Positions 1 through 5,046 of a stretch of DNA of 5,204 bases are shown here, one piece after another (positions within the stretch are counted from its first letter, which is position 1; every line of letters begins with the position of its first letter). The notes beneath the pieces are model-generated. The model was not told the origin of the DNA and searched no databases. It saw only the letters and a program-made list of their open reading frames with translations. This DNA is from TMED23 sp913054205 (GTDB lineage Bacteria > Pseudomonadota > Alphaproteobacteria > Rhodospirillales > UBA2165): positions 1 to 5,204 of the forward strand of contig JAYGEG010000027.1 in the NCBI GenBank assembly GCA_046582495.1, given 5' to 3'. The position numbers and the translations under genes were made by a program.

Positions 1-334
1 CATCTCTGACGCAGCCATCAATCACCAATCCCGCGAGGTTTCTCGCCATTGAGCCGGTTCCCATAATGTCGCCCCAATAACCATATTCTGGATCGTCGCC
101 AATGTCTGCGATGAGTACATCGCCGGGCTCGGCTTTGGCAATGGCGCGGTGGAGCCATAAATTACAGCCAGAGGGACCTTTGACCGGAAAAGCGCGGCCA
201 CAGATTTTCATGCTTTTGGCGACAGGTTTGATGTAGGACGGCAAAGCGCCGATCTTTCCAGTTGCTTCATGCATGGTGGCGGCGGCAATTTTGGCAGCCT
301 CTTGAAGTGTCGCGTCGCTCAATTTTGTGGACAT
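1..334 (-). CDS. RraA-like / HMG-CHA aldolase family protein, N-terminal part (runs off left edge)
   Basis: An open frame starts with ATG at 334-332 and stays open to the window edge, giving 111 codons of the N-terminal part. The sequence resembles the RraA/HMG-CHA aldolase family: G-C-N-L-W-L-H-R at about 57-63, the P-G-D-V-L-I-A-D strand at 70-77, Y-W-G-D at 86-89, and A-G-L-V-I-D-G-C-V-R-D at 101-111. The final Arg110-Asp111 pair corresponds to the conserved metal/substrate-binding R-D of the fold. Family members include divalent-metal aldolases cleaving 4-hydroxy-4-methyl-2-oxoglutarate or 4-carboxy-4-hydroxy-2-oxoadipate to pyruvate, oxaloacetate decarboxylases, and the RNase E inhibitor RraA, so the substrate cannot be assigned. 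An AGGGA Shine-Dalgarno-like element (349-345) sits 10 bases before the ATG and supports this start. The gene follows the dioxygenase on the same strand after 83 bases, so co-transcription is plausible. The family call is firm, the function open. Confidence 0.85.
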   Translation of the reverse strand, partial: MSTKLSDATLQEAAKIAAATMHEATGKIGALPSYIKPVAKSMKICGRAFPVKGPSGCNLWLHRAIAKAEPGDVLIADIGDDPEYGYWGDIMGTGSMARNLAGLVIDGCVRD

Positions 335-417
335 GTTCTTAGAATCCCTGAAGTTGATTTTTTTTCTGGCTTAATTCTGGCGAGATTCAAAGCGATTGTC
401 ACGCATTAGGCACGTTC
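335..417. other. Short intergenic spacer between dioxygenase and RraA-like genes
   Basis: This 83-base gap holds the Shine-Dalgarno-like element of the downstream gene, an A8 tract on the coding (minus) strand (T8 at 358-365 on plus) and two copies of TTCTGGC at 364-370 and 375-381 separated by TTAA. I see no convincing terminator hairpin for the dioxygenase transcript and no good -35/-10 pair, which is compatible with read-through from the upstream gene. Confidence 0.4.
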
Positions 418-1338
418 TTATTGAGGAATTTCACCTTCCACTGTTGTGCGATGCAATTCACGGCGATAGCCATCGTGATCGTTAAAGGCGTGGTGTAGAC
501 ACAGGCGATTATCCCATACGGCCAATGTCTTTTCAGCCCAGCGCAATCGGCAGGTGAAAGCCGGTTGGGTGATATGTTCGCGGATGAACTTTAACAAAGG
601 CGCTGCTTCCTGCTCCAGCATGCCTTCAATGCCCATCGCGTAGCTTTCATCGACATAGAGTGCTTTTTCACCTGTCACAGGATGGGTGCGCACAACCGGA
701 TGAAAGGCACCATCGATCATCGATATTGCGTCCAAATTCTTTTTGCTGACACCAATGTTCTCGGCATGGCGTTCTTCCTGCCGCTTTTGGACTTCATGGA
801 GGACATTGCCCGCCGACATATGCACCTTCAAAGAAGATAGAATATTTTTCATGGTGTCGCTTAGGTAGGAGTAGGCGAGAGCAGAGTTTGCCCACATCGT
901 GTCACCGCCGTAAGGCGGGATATCGGCGCCAAACACCATGCTGATCGCAGGCGGGCGTTCGAGAAACGGAGAATCCGTGTGCCAGCTACCGCCAAAAACC
1001 ATATGGGTGCGGGTGTCGGCCTCTTTTATGACCGGCTGGACGTTTGGGTGATTCTCCATGCCGGTCGTATAGGCATCCTCGCCAAATTCTCCGAACCGAT
1101 GCGTGAAGTTTTCCTGATCTGCGAGCGACATATCTTGATCCCGAAAATAAATCATCTTGTGGCGGTAAAGTGCGTCCGCAATTTCGGAAAAACTATCATC
1201 AGTGACGTCGCTGATCTGGATAGCTTTGATTTCGGCGCCCATCGCTGCTGCCAGAGGTTCCGCGACAATGTGTTTATATTTTTTCGCGCTATTGTCGAAC
1301 TCCCCTGTCGGGTGAATGATCAATTGTCCATTTCTCAT
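418..1338 (-). CDS. TauD/TfdA-family Fe(II)/2-oxoglutarate-dependent dioxygenase
   Basis: A 306-residue cytosolic oxygenase predicted to couple oxidative decarboxylation of 2-oxoglutarate to hydroxylation or cleavage of a small substrate. The family signature is complete: the family's N-terminal strand (E-P-L-A-A-A-M-G-A-E-I) at 27-37, the iron ligands H120-x-D122 in G-S-W-H-T-D, G-G-D-T-M-W-A-N at 144-151 with Thr147 matching the TauD 2-oxoglutarate-contacting Thr, the distal iron ligand His282 in W-D-N-R-L-C-L-H, and the C-terminal arginines R293 and R297 in R-R-E-L-H-R. By alignment to E. coli TauD from memory, R293 should bind the 2-oxoglutarate carboxylate and R297 an anionic group of the substrate. 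Characterised relatives act on taurine, alkylsulfates, phenoxyacetates and other acids, so the substrate is not assigned. It starts 21 bases after the regulator stop codon on the same strand, which suggests a shared transcript. No clear Shine-Dalgarno precedes ATG 1338, consistent with translational coupling. Confidence 0.93.
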   Translation of the reverse strand: MRNGQLIIHPTGEFDNSAKKYKHIVAEPLAAAMGAEIKAIQISDVTDDSFSEIADALYRHKMIYFRDQDMSLADQENFTHRFGEFGEDAYTTGMENHPNVQPVIKEADTRTHMVFGGSWHTDSPFLERPPAISMVFGADIPPYGGDTMWANSALAYSYLSDTMKNILSSLKVHMSAGNVLHEVQKRQEERHAENIGVSKKNLDAISMIDGAFHPVVRTHPVTGEKALYVDESYAMGIEGMLEQEAAPLLKFIREHITQPAFTCRLRWAEKTLAVWDNRLCLHHAFNDHDGYRRELHRTTVEGEIPQ

Positions 1339-1359
1339 GTGGATATTCTACAATAAATC

Positions 1360-1845
1360 TCATGCCTGCGCCAAATGATTGAGCGGCAGAGCTGTTGAAT
1401 ATTTAACCTGATTGAGCGCAAACGAAGATCGAATGTTCAGAACGCCTGGAAAACGCGTCAGATGTTCTTTGAGAAAATGCTCATAAGCTTGAAGATCGGG
1501 AACGACAATGCGCAGCAAATAATCCGCTTCGCCGGTCATCAGATAACATTCCACAACTTCCGGGCGTTGATCAATTTCAGCTTCAAAAGCCGAGAGGTTT
1601 TCTTCGATCTGCTTTTCGAGCGTCACTTGAACGAACACGCTAACGTTGAGACCTATTTTTTCGGCATCAACGAGCGTCACTTTGTTTTTGAAAATGCCGG
1701 CGTCCTGCAGCATCTTTACCCGGCGCAGACAGGGCGACGGCGACAGGCCAACTATTTCCGCCAATTCTATATTGGAAAGGTCACCATTCCGCTGTAACTC
1801 AGAGATTATCTTAAAGTCAATTAAATCAAACGATGCATCTAACAT
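1360..1845 (-). CDS. Lrp/AsnC-family transcriptional regulator
   Basis: A 161-residue protein with the normal length and order of the family. Residues 6-50 form the helix-turn-helix domain, with D10-x-K12-I-I-x-x-L-Q, the E-L-A-E-I-V-G-L-S turn at 27-35, and the recognition helix S-P-S-P-C-L-R-R-V at 35-43. Residues about 65-145 form the RAM effector/oligomerisation domain, with the G-E-A-D-Y-L-L loop at 105-111 where family members commonly bind an amino acid. It should bind DNA as a dimer or octamer and respond to an amino acid or related metabolite. It is divergent from an AceE/MdeB-like gene and heads the run towards the dioxygenase, so local and autoregulatory control is likely. The pairing recalls MdeR, an Lrp-type regulator next to mdeB in Pseudomonas putida, but orthology is not shown. 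The ATG at 1845 has only a weak AGG 11 bases upstream. The gene ends in TGA, which shows that TGA terminates translation here. Confidence 0.94.
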   Translation of the reverse strand: MLDASFDLIDFKIISELQRNGDLSNIELAEIVGLSPSPCLRRVKMLQDAGIFKNKVTLVDAEKIGLNVSVFVQVTLEKQIEENLSAFEAEIDQRPEVVECYLMTGEADYLLRIVVPDLQAYEHFLKEHLTRFPGVLNIRSSFALNQVKYSTALPLNHLAQA

Positions 1846-1897
1846 AGCATTTATAGCCTATTATTTGATTATAATTGGCATAATACACTAATATTGA

Positions 1898-1907
1898 GCC
1901 AAATTAC
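1898..1907 (+). repeat. Direct repeat GCCAAATTAC, copy 1
   Basis: GCCAAATTAC here recurs exactly at 1953-1962, 55 bases downstream, and its core GCCAA has an inverted partner TTGGC at 1875-1879. The 55-base offset is close to five helical turns. Repeats in a divergent control region next to an Lrp-type gene are candidate regulator contacts, but this is inferred from position only. Confidence 0.5.
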
Positions 1908-1922
1908 CACTCTTTTTGAAAC

Positions 1923-1942
1923 CATATTTCTGATGAAATATG
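1923..1942. promoter_or_regulatory. Perfect 8-bp inverted repeat, candidate operator
   Basis: CATATTTC (1923-1930) and GAAATATG (1935-1942) are perfect reverse complements around a 4-base spacer. The element lies immediately downstream of the TTGAAA -35-like hexamer and overlaps the ATG at 1940. Length, AT-richness and two-fold symmetry are what Lrp/AsnC-family dimers usually bind, so it is the best operator candidate in the window. It could alternatively form a hairpin in the leader RNA. Confidence 0.55.
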
Positions 1943-1952
1943 CGAGGATTAG

Positions 1953-1962
1953 GCCAAATTAC
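1953..1962 (+). repeat. Direct repeat GCCAAATTAC, copy 2
   Basis: Second exact copy of the 10-base repeat at 1898-1907. It lies downstream of the inverted repeat and upstream of the preferred E1 start codons at 1976/1979, so in that reading it is leader or promoter DNA rather than coding sequence. Confidence 0.5.
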
Positions 1963-1975
1963 AAACTCGAGAATT

Positions 1976-4462
1976 ATGATGCCCAAAGACAATAATCTGC
2001 CCGAAAAATCTCCAGAGAAATTTCCAAAGAAATCCCCTGAAAAATCTCCAGAGAAATCCCCCGAAAAATCCCCGGAGAAATCCCTGGACAATATCGACTA
2101 TGACCTGCTTGGTCAGCTTGAAAGCAAAATCCGCTGGCTGGCTTGCTGGATGATCCACAACGCCAATTATAATCGGGAAAAAGTGGATGGTTTAAAAGTC
2201 GGTGGTCATCAGGCGTCCTGCGCATCGATCTCGACGATTATGACGGCGCTTTATTTTCATGTTTTGAAATCAGAAGACCGGGTGGCCGTGAAGCCTCACG
2301 CCAGTCCGGTTTTTCATGCCATTCAATATCTGTTTGGTAATCAGACTTTAGAGAAGCTAAAAAACTTCAGAGGTTTCGGCGGTGCGCAATCCTATCCGTC
2401 TCGTACCAAAGATATAGATGATGTTGATTTCTCAACCGGCTCCGTTGGGCTCGGCGTTGCCATCACCGCATTTTCATCGCTTATCCAAGATTATATCAAG
2501 ACGCGCAGCTGGAATAAAAGCCCCGACGAGGGCCGTATGATCGCGCTGGTTGGTGATGCTGAACTTGATGAGGGCAATATCTATGAATGTTTGTTGGAAG
2601 GCTGGAAGCACGGCCTTCGCAATACCTGGTGGGTGATCGATTACAATCGCCAAAGCCTCGACGGCATCATCCGCGAGGGCCTTTATGAACGTATTGAAGA
2701 AATTTTCAAAGCCTTTGGCTGGGAGGTCGTGACCCTCAAACATGGGCAGTTGCAAAAGCAAGCGTTTAGAAAGCCGGGTGGTCAAGAATTGCTGCAATGG
2801 ATTGATGATTGTCCCAATCAATTGTACTCGGCGCTGATGTTTCAAGGCGCTGCTGCTTGGCGGGAACGCCTGGAAGATGACATCGGTCGGAAGAAAGATG
2901 TTCGTGCCTTGATCAATTCCTATAGCGATGAAGAGCTTGAAGCCTTGATGGCGAATTTGGGCGGCCATTGCCTGCCCAGCATTATCGAAGCCTTCGCCGG
3001 AATTGATCACGACCGGCCGGTTTGTTTTATCGCCTATACGGTAAAAGGCTGGGGGTTGCCGTTGGCCGGACACAAAGATAATCACGCCGGCATTATGACA
3101 CCGGAGCAAGTCATCCAACTTCGCCAAGACAACGCCATTCGAGAAGGCCATGAATGGGAGCCATTTGAAGGTTTGGCGGAAGTCGAAAATAAGATCGCCG
3201 ATCTTATCCGGAACGCCTCCTTCAATGCCAAAGGCAGGCGACGTTTCAAAGCCGACACGATTCCCATTGATGCGATGCCGGTGATCAAAGGCAATGTTAT
3301 GTCGACCCAAGAAGGGTTTGGCAAAATCTTGAACGAAATTGGCCGCAATGACACGCCGATGGCAGAGCGAATTGTTACGATGTCGCCGGACGTCACCGTT
3401 TCGACCAACCTCGGCTCTTGGGTTAACCGCAAAAATCTCTTCTCGCACGAAAAAATGTCGGACATCTTCCAAAAGGAACATGTTGTCAGCGGCCAAAAAT
3501 GGTCTTTTGGTCCGGACGGTCAGCATATCGAGCTTGGCATCGCTGAATCCAATCTGTTTTTGCTGTTGGGCGCAGCAGGGTTGTCGCATAGCCTCTTTAA
3601 CGAGAGGCTTTTGCCGATTGGCACGCTCTATGATCCGTTTATTCAGCGCGGCTTAGATAGCTTAAATTACGCTTGTTATCAGGACGCCCGCTTTATGGTG
3701 GTGGCGACACCTGCCGGTGTCACACTGGCCCCGGAAGGCGGCGCGCATCAATCGATTGGCACACCGCTGATCGGTATGGCGCAGGATGGACTGGCATCGT
3801 TTGAACCGGCTTTTGTCGATGAGCTGTCCGTAATCATGGGTTGGGGATTTGAGTATATGCAGCGCGAGGCCCCGGAAAATGACAATGAAAGAGGCTGGTT
3901 GAGAGAGTCGACAGGTGGCTCGGTTTATCTTAGATGTTCAACCCGGCCCATCGACCAGCCGGTGCGTGAAATGACGCCTGAACTTTCAAAAAGCATCACT
4001 GACGGTGCGTATTGGATGCGGGAACCCGGACCAAATTGTGAAATGGTGATTGCCTATCAAGGCGTCGTTGCACCGGAAGCCATTGCCGCCACAGGAATGT
4101 TGGCAGAGGACCGCAAAGATGTAGGTTTATTGGCTATTACCTCGGCAGACCGCCTGAATGCCGGCTGGAAATCCGCGACCTCTGCCAGGGCCAACGGCAA
4201 TCCTGATGCGAGCAGTCACATCGAGCATCTTCTGGCACAGGTATCGAGCTCGGCGACCTTTATCACCGTGCATGATGCTCATCCGGCTGCGTTGTCGTGG
4301 CTCGCAGGCGTTCACGGCAATCGATTGGTGCCATTGGGAGTTGAGCATTTTGGTCAAACCGGCACGATCAATGATCTTTACCAGCATTTTGAAATTGATG
4401 CCCAGGCGATATTAGCGGCGGCTCAATCAATTCCACGAACGAGGCCGGTTCGCCACGCCTAG
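1976..4462 (+). CDS. Homodimeric-type 2-oxoacid dehydrogenase E1 component (AceE/MdeB-like, thiamine-diphosphate enzyme)
   Basis: 828 residues from ATG 1976. Members decarboxylate pyruvate or another 2-oxoacid on ThDP-Mg and pass the acyl group to an E2 lipoyl domain. Residues 9-36 are seven P-E-K-S repeats, and the ThDP domain begins near 45. AceE-like landmarks are present: G-G-H78, P-H108-A-S-P, the G-D194-A/D-E-x-N cofactor motif with N224-R-Q226-S-L-D-G closing it, the flexible-loop H370 in N-H-A-G, the catalytic Glu524 in G-I-A-E, and H591 in G-G-A-H-Q. The transketolase C-terminal domain follows, ending in G-Q-T-G-T. The third motif residue is Ala where E. coli AceE has Gly. An Lrp-type neighbour and D-Y-N-R-Q-S-L-D-G sequence suggest the MdeB-like branch (2-oxobutyrate in methionine catabolism), but pyruvate is possible. 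Start: ATG 1940 lies inside an inverted repeat without a Shine-Dalgarno; ATGs 1976 and 1979 follow a weak GAGA (1969-1972). No E2 or E3 is in the window. Confidence 0.92.
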   Translation: MMPKDNNLPEKSPEKFPKKSPEKSPEKSPEKSPEKSLDNIDYDLLGQLESKIRWLACWMIHNANYNREKVDGLKVGGHQASCASISTIMTALYFHVLKSEDRVAVKPHASPVFHAIQYLFGNQTLEKLKNFRGFGGAQSYPSRTKDIDDVDFSTGSVGLGVAITAFSSLIQDYIKTRSWNKSPDEGRMIALVGDAELDEGNIYECLLEGWKHGLRNTWWVIDYNRQSLDGIIREGLYERIEEIFKAFGWEVVTLKHGQLQKQAFRKPGGQELLQWIDDCPNQLYSALMFQGAAAWRERLEDDIGRKKDVRALINSYSDEELEALMANLGGHCLPSIIEAFAGIDHDRPVCFIAYTVKGWGLPLAGHKDNHAGIMTPEQVIQLRQDNAIREGHEWEPFEGLAEVENKIADLIRNASFNAKGRRRFKADTIPIDAMPVIKGNVMSTQEGFGKILNEIGRNDTPMAERIVTMSPDVTVSTNLGSWVNRKNLFSHEKMSDIFQKEHVVSGQKWSFGPDGQHIELGIAESNLFLLLGAAGLSHSLFNERLLPIGTLYDPFIQRGLDSLNYACYQDARFMVVATPAGVTLAPEGGAHQSIGTPLIGMAQDGLASFEPAFVDELSVIMGWGFEYMQREAPENDNERGWLRESTGGSVYLRCSTRPIDQPVREMTPELSKSITDGAYWMREPGPNCEMVIAYQGVVAPEAIAATGMLAEDRKDVGLLAITSADRLNAGWKSATSARANGNPDASSHIEHLLAQVSSSATFITVHDAHPAALSWLAGVHGNRLVPLGVEHFGQTGTINDLYQHFEIDAQAILAAAQSIPRTRPVRHA
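2000..2083 (+). repeat. Seven tandem 12-base units encoding Pro-Glu-Lys-Ser repeats
   Basis: Seven consecutive 12-base units encode PEKS, PEKF, PKKS and then PEKS four times at the N terminus of the E1 protein. The DNA units differ mainly by synonymous changes (CCC, CCA, CCT, CCG for Pro; TCT or TCC for Ser). GAA and GAG alternate in units 1-2, 4-5 and 6-7, as if the array grew partly by 24-base steps. The coded peptide is charged, Pro-rich and probably disordered. The repeat also keeps antisense frames open, which creates spurious minus-strand ORFs. Confidence 0.9.
4459..4462. other. Overlapping convergent stop codons in CTAG
   Basis: The palindrome CTAG supplies TAG to the plus-strand E1 gene (4460-4462) and TAG to the minus-strand dehalogenase-like gene (4461-4459). 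The two genes converge with no spacer, so any transcription terminator must lie inside the opposite coding sequence. I see no obvious hairpin with a T tract nearby. Confidence 0.9.
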
Positions 4463-5013
4463 GAATTAAGCGTTTCGGTTTCACGACGTTTGAGCATTTT
4501 ATCAGAGATGACACTGCCACGGCCCGGTCCCGTCCACGGGCATATTGCCAAGCAGATGCCGCAGCCATGCGTGAGTGCAAAATAGGGAACGCATTTATCA
4601 AAATCGACGTACCATTTTTCGAAGCCTCGAACCATTTTCTTTTTGTCCGAGATCGCATCGGGCGGGCAGGCATTTGAGCAAACCTGGCAGTTGATGCAGA
4701 AATCGTCGACACCGATATCGACCGGTTCATCGAGCGCCATCGGCATATCGGTTAGGATCAATGAAATGCGAAAATTTGGGCCATGATCACGGCTTATCAT
4801 TGAACCATGTTTGCCGAGCTCGCCGGGGCCTGCATTGATTGCCATCGGGATCATCATGATATCCTCACCGTTACCAAATGCTTCGGCTTGCCAGCCCTTT
4901 GATCGGATGTATTTAGCCAGCTTATTCGCGGATTTTGATCCTCGGCGGTAGGCTTTTACGATTTCGGTAGAAGAGCGCATCGAAGGCGTGTGTTCGACAT
5001 CATCAATCCGCAT
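4459..5013 (-). CDS. Reductive-dehalogenase/QueG-like iron-sulfur protein, C-terminal part downstream of an in-frame TGA
   Basis: 184 residues from ATG 5013. Residues 51-93 (I-P-M-A-I-N-A-G-P-G-E-L-G-K-H-G, then R-I-S-L-I-L-T-D-M-P) match the cobalamin-side region shared by reductive dehalogenases and epoxyqueuosine reductase QueG. Two [4Fe-4S] motifs follow: C106-x2-C109-x2-C112-x3-C116-P, and C141-x9-C151-x2-C154-x3-C158-P-W, the spacing typical of this superfamily. Members use cob(II)alamin and two clusters for reductive chemistry. No Tat signal or membrane segment is visible here. Family similarity continues upstream of this ATG (K-Y-A-I-C-I-G precedes it directly) until a TGA at 5049-5047, so ATG 5013 is probably an internal Met rather than the native start; the AGG 10 bases before it is a weak ribosome site. 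The product as drawn would lack the N-terminal half of the cobalamin-binding fold. It is either the tail of a broken gene or part of a read-through product. Substrate unknown. Confidence 0.75.
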   Translation of the reverse strand: MRIDDVEHTPSMRSSTEIVKAYRRGSKSANKLAKYIRSKGWQAEAFGNGEDIMMIPMAINAGPGELGKHGSMISRDHGPNFRISLILTDMPMALDEPVDIGVDDFCINCQVCSNACPPDAISDKKKMVRGFEKWYVDFDKCVPYFALTHGCGICLAICPWTGPGRGSVISDKMLKRRETETLNS

Positions 5014-5033
5014 CGAATGGCCTATACAGATTG
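5004..5033 (-). other. Stem-loop just after the in-frame TGA (SECIS-like geometry, unproven)
   Basis: On the minus-strand RNA, CAAUCUGUAU (5033-5024) pairs with AUGCGGAUUG (5013-5004) over 10 bp, including two G-U pairs. It closes a 10-base loop that begins A-G-G. The loop starts 24 bases after the TGA, and its second base is G; both fall within the loose rules I recall for bacterial SECIS elements. The 3' arm contains the ATG at 5013, so the hairpin could also mask that start. Pairing is seen by eye; no folding energy was computed. Confidence 0.35.
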
Positions 5034-5046
5034 CATATTTAAATGG

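Larger units (their letters stand above)
1846..1975. promoter_or_regulatory. Divergent control region between the Lrp/AsnC regulator and the E1 gene
   Basis: This AT-rich stretch separates divergent genes and has several ordered elements. The self-complementary ATTATAAT (1868-1875) offers TATAAT on both strands, and TATTAT lies on the minus strand at 1885-1880. On the plus strand, TTGATT (1865-1870) and TAATAT (1889-1894) make a weak pair with an 18-base spacer. TTGAAA (1916-1921), five of six matches to the -35 consensus, is followed after 17 bases by a poor -10 (TATGCG, 1939-1944). Operator-like repeats are listed separately. No single promoter is certain; weak -10 or -35 boxes beside symmetrical repeats would fit regulation by the adjacent regulator. 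The right limit assumes translation of the E1 starts at 1976 or 1979. Confidence 0.55.

Noticed and set aside
358..381. T8 tract and TTCTGGC repeats as a terminator
   Set aside because: The T tract is on the plus strand, where no gene ends nearby, and no stable hairpin precedes it; on the transcribed strand it is an A tract.
979..1356. Plus-strand 125-codon frame opposite the dioxygenase
   Set aside because: It lies antisense to the well-supported dioxygenase, shows no domain and has no ribosome site.
2000..2083. Tandem repeat as a possible CRISPR or minisatellite locus
   Set aside because: The units are 12 bases with no spacers, remain in frame in a conserved gene, and vary mainly at synonymous positions.
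1888..2225. Several minus-strand frames opposite the repeat, one coding D-F-S-G repeats
   Set aside because: They are the complement of the P-E-K-S array, kept open by the 12-base periodicity, with no start context or homology.
2474..3589. 371-codon open frame on the minus strand inside the E1 gene
   Set aside because: It is antisense to a gene with clear family motifs over its whole length, and its peptide has no recognisable domain; it is a composition shadow.
4368..4730. 120-codon minus-strand frame across the convergent gene ends
   Set aside because: It overlaps both real genes in another frame and lacks the cysteine motifs.
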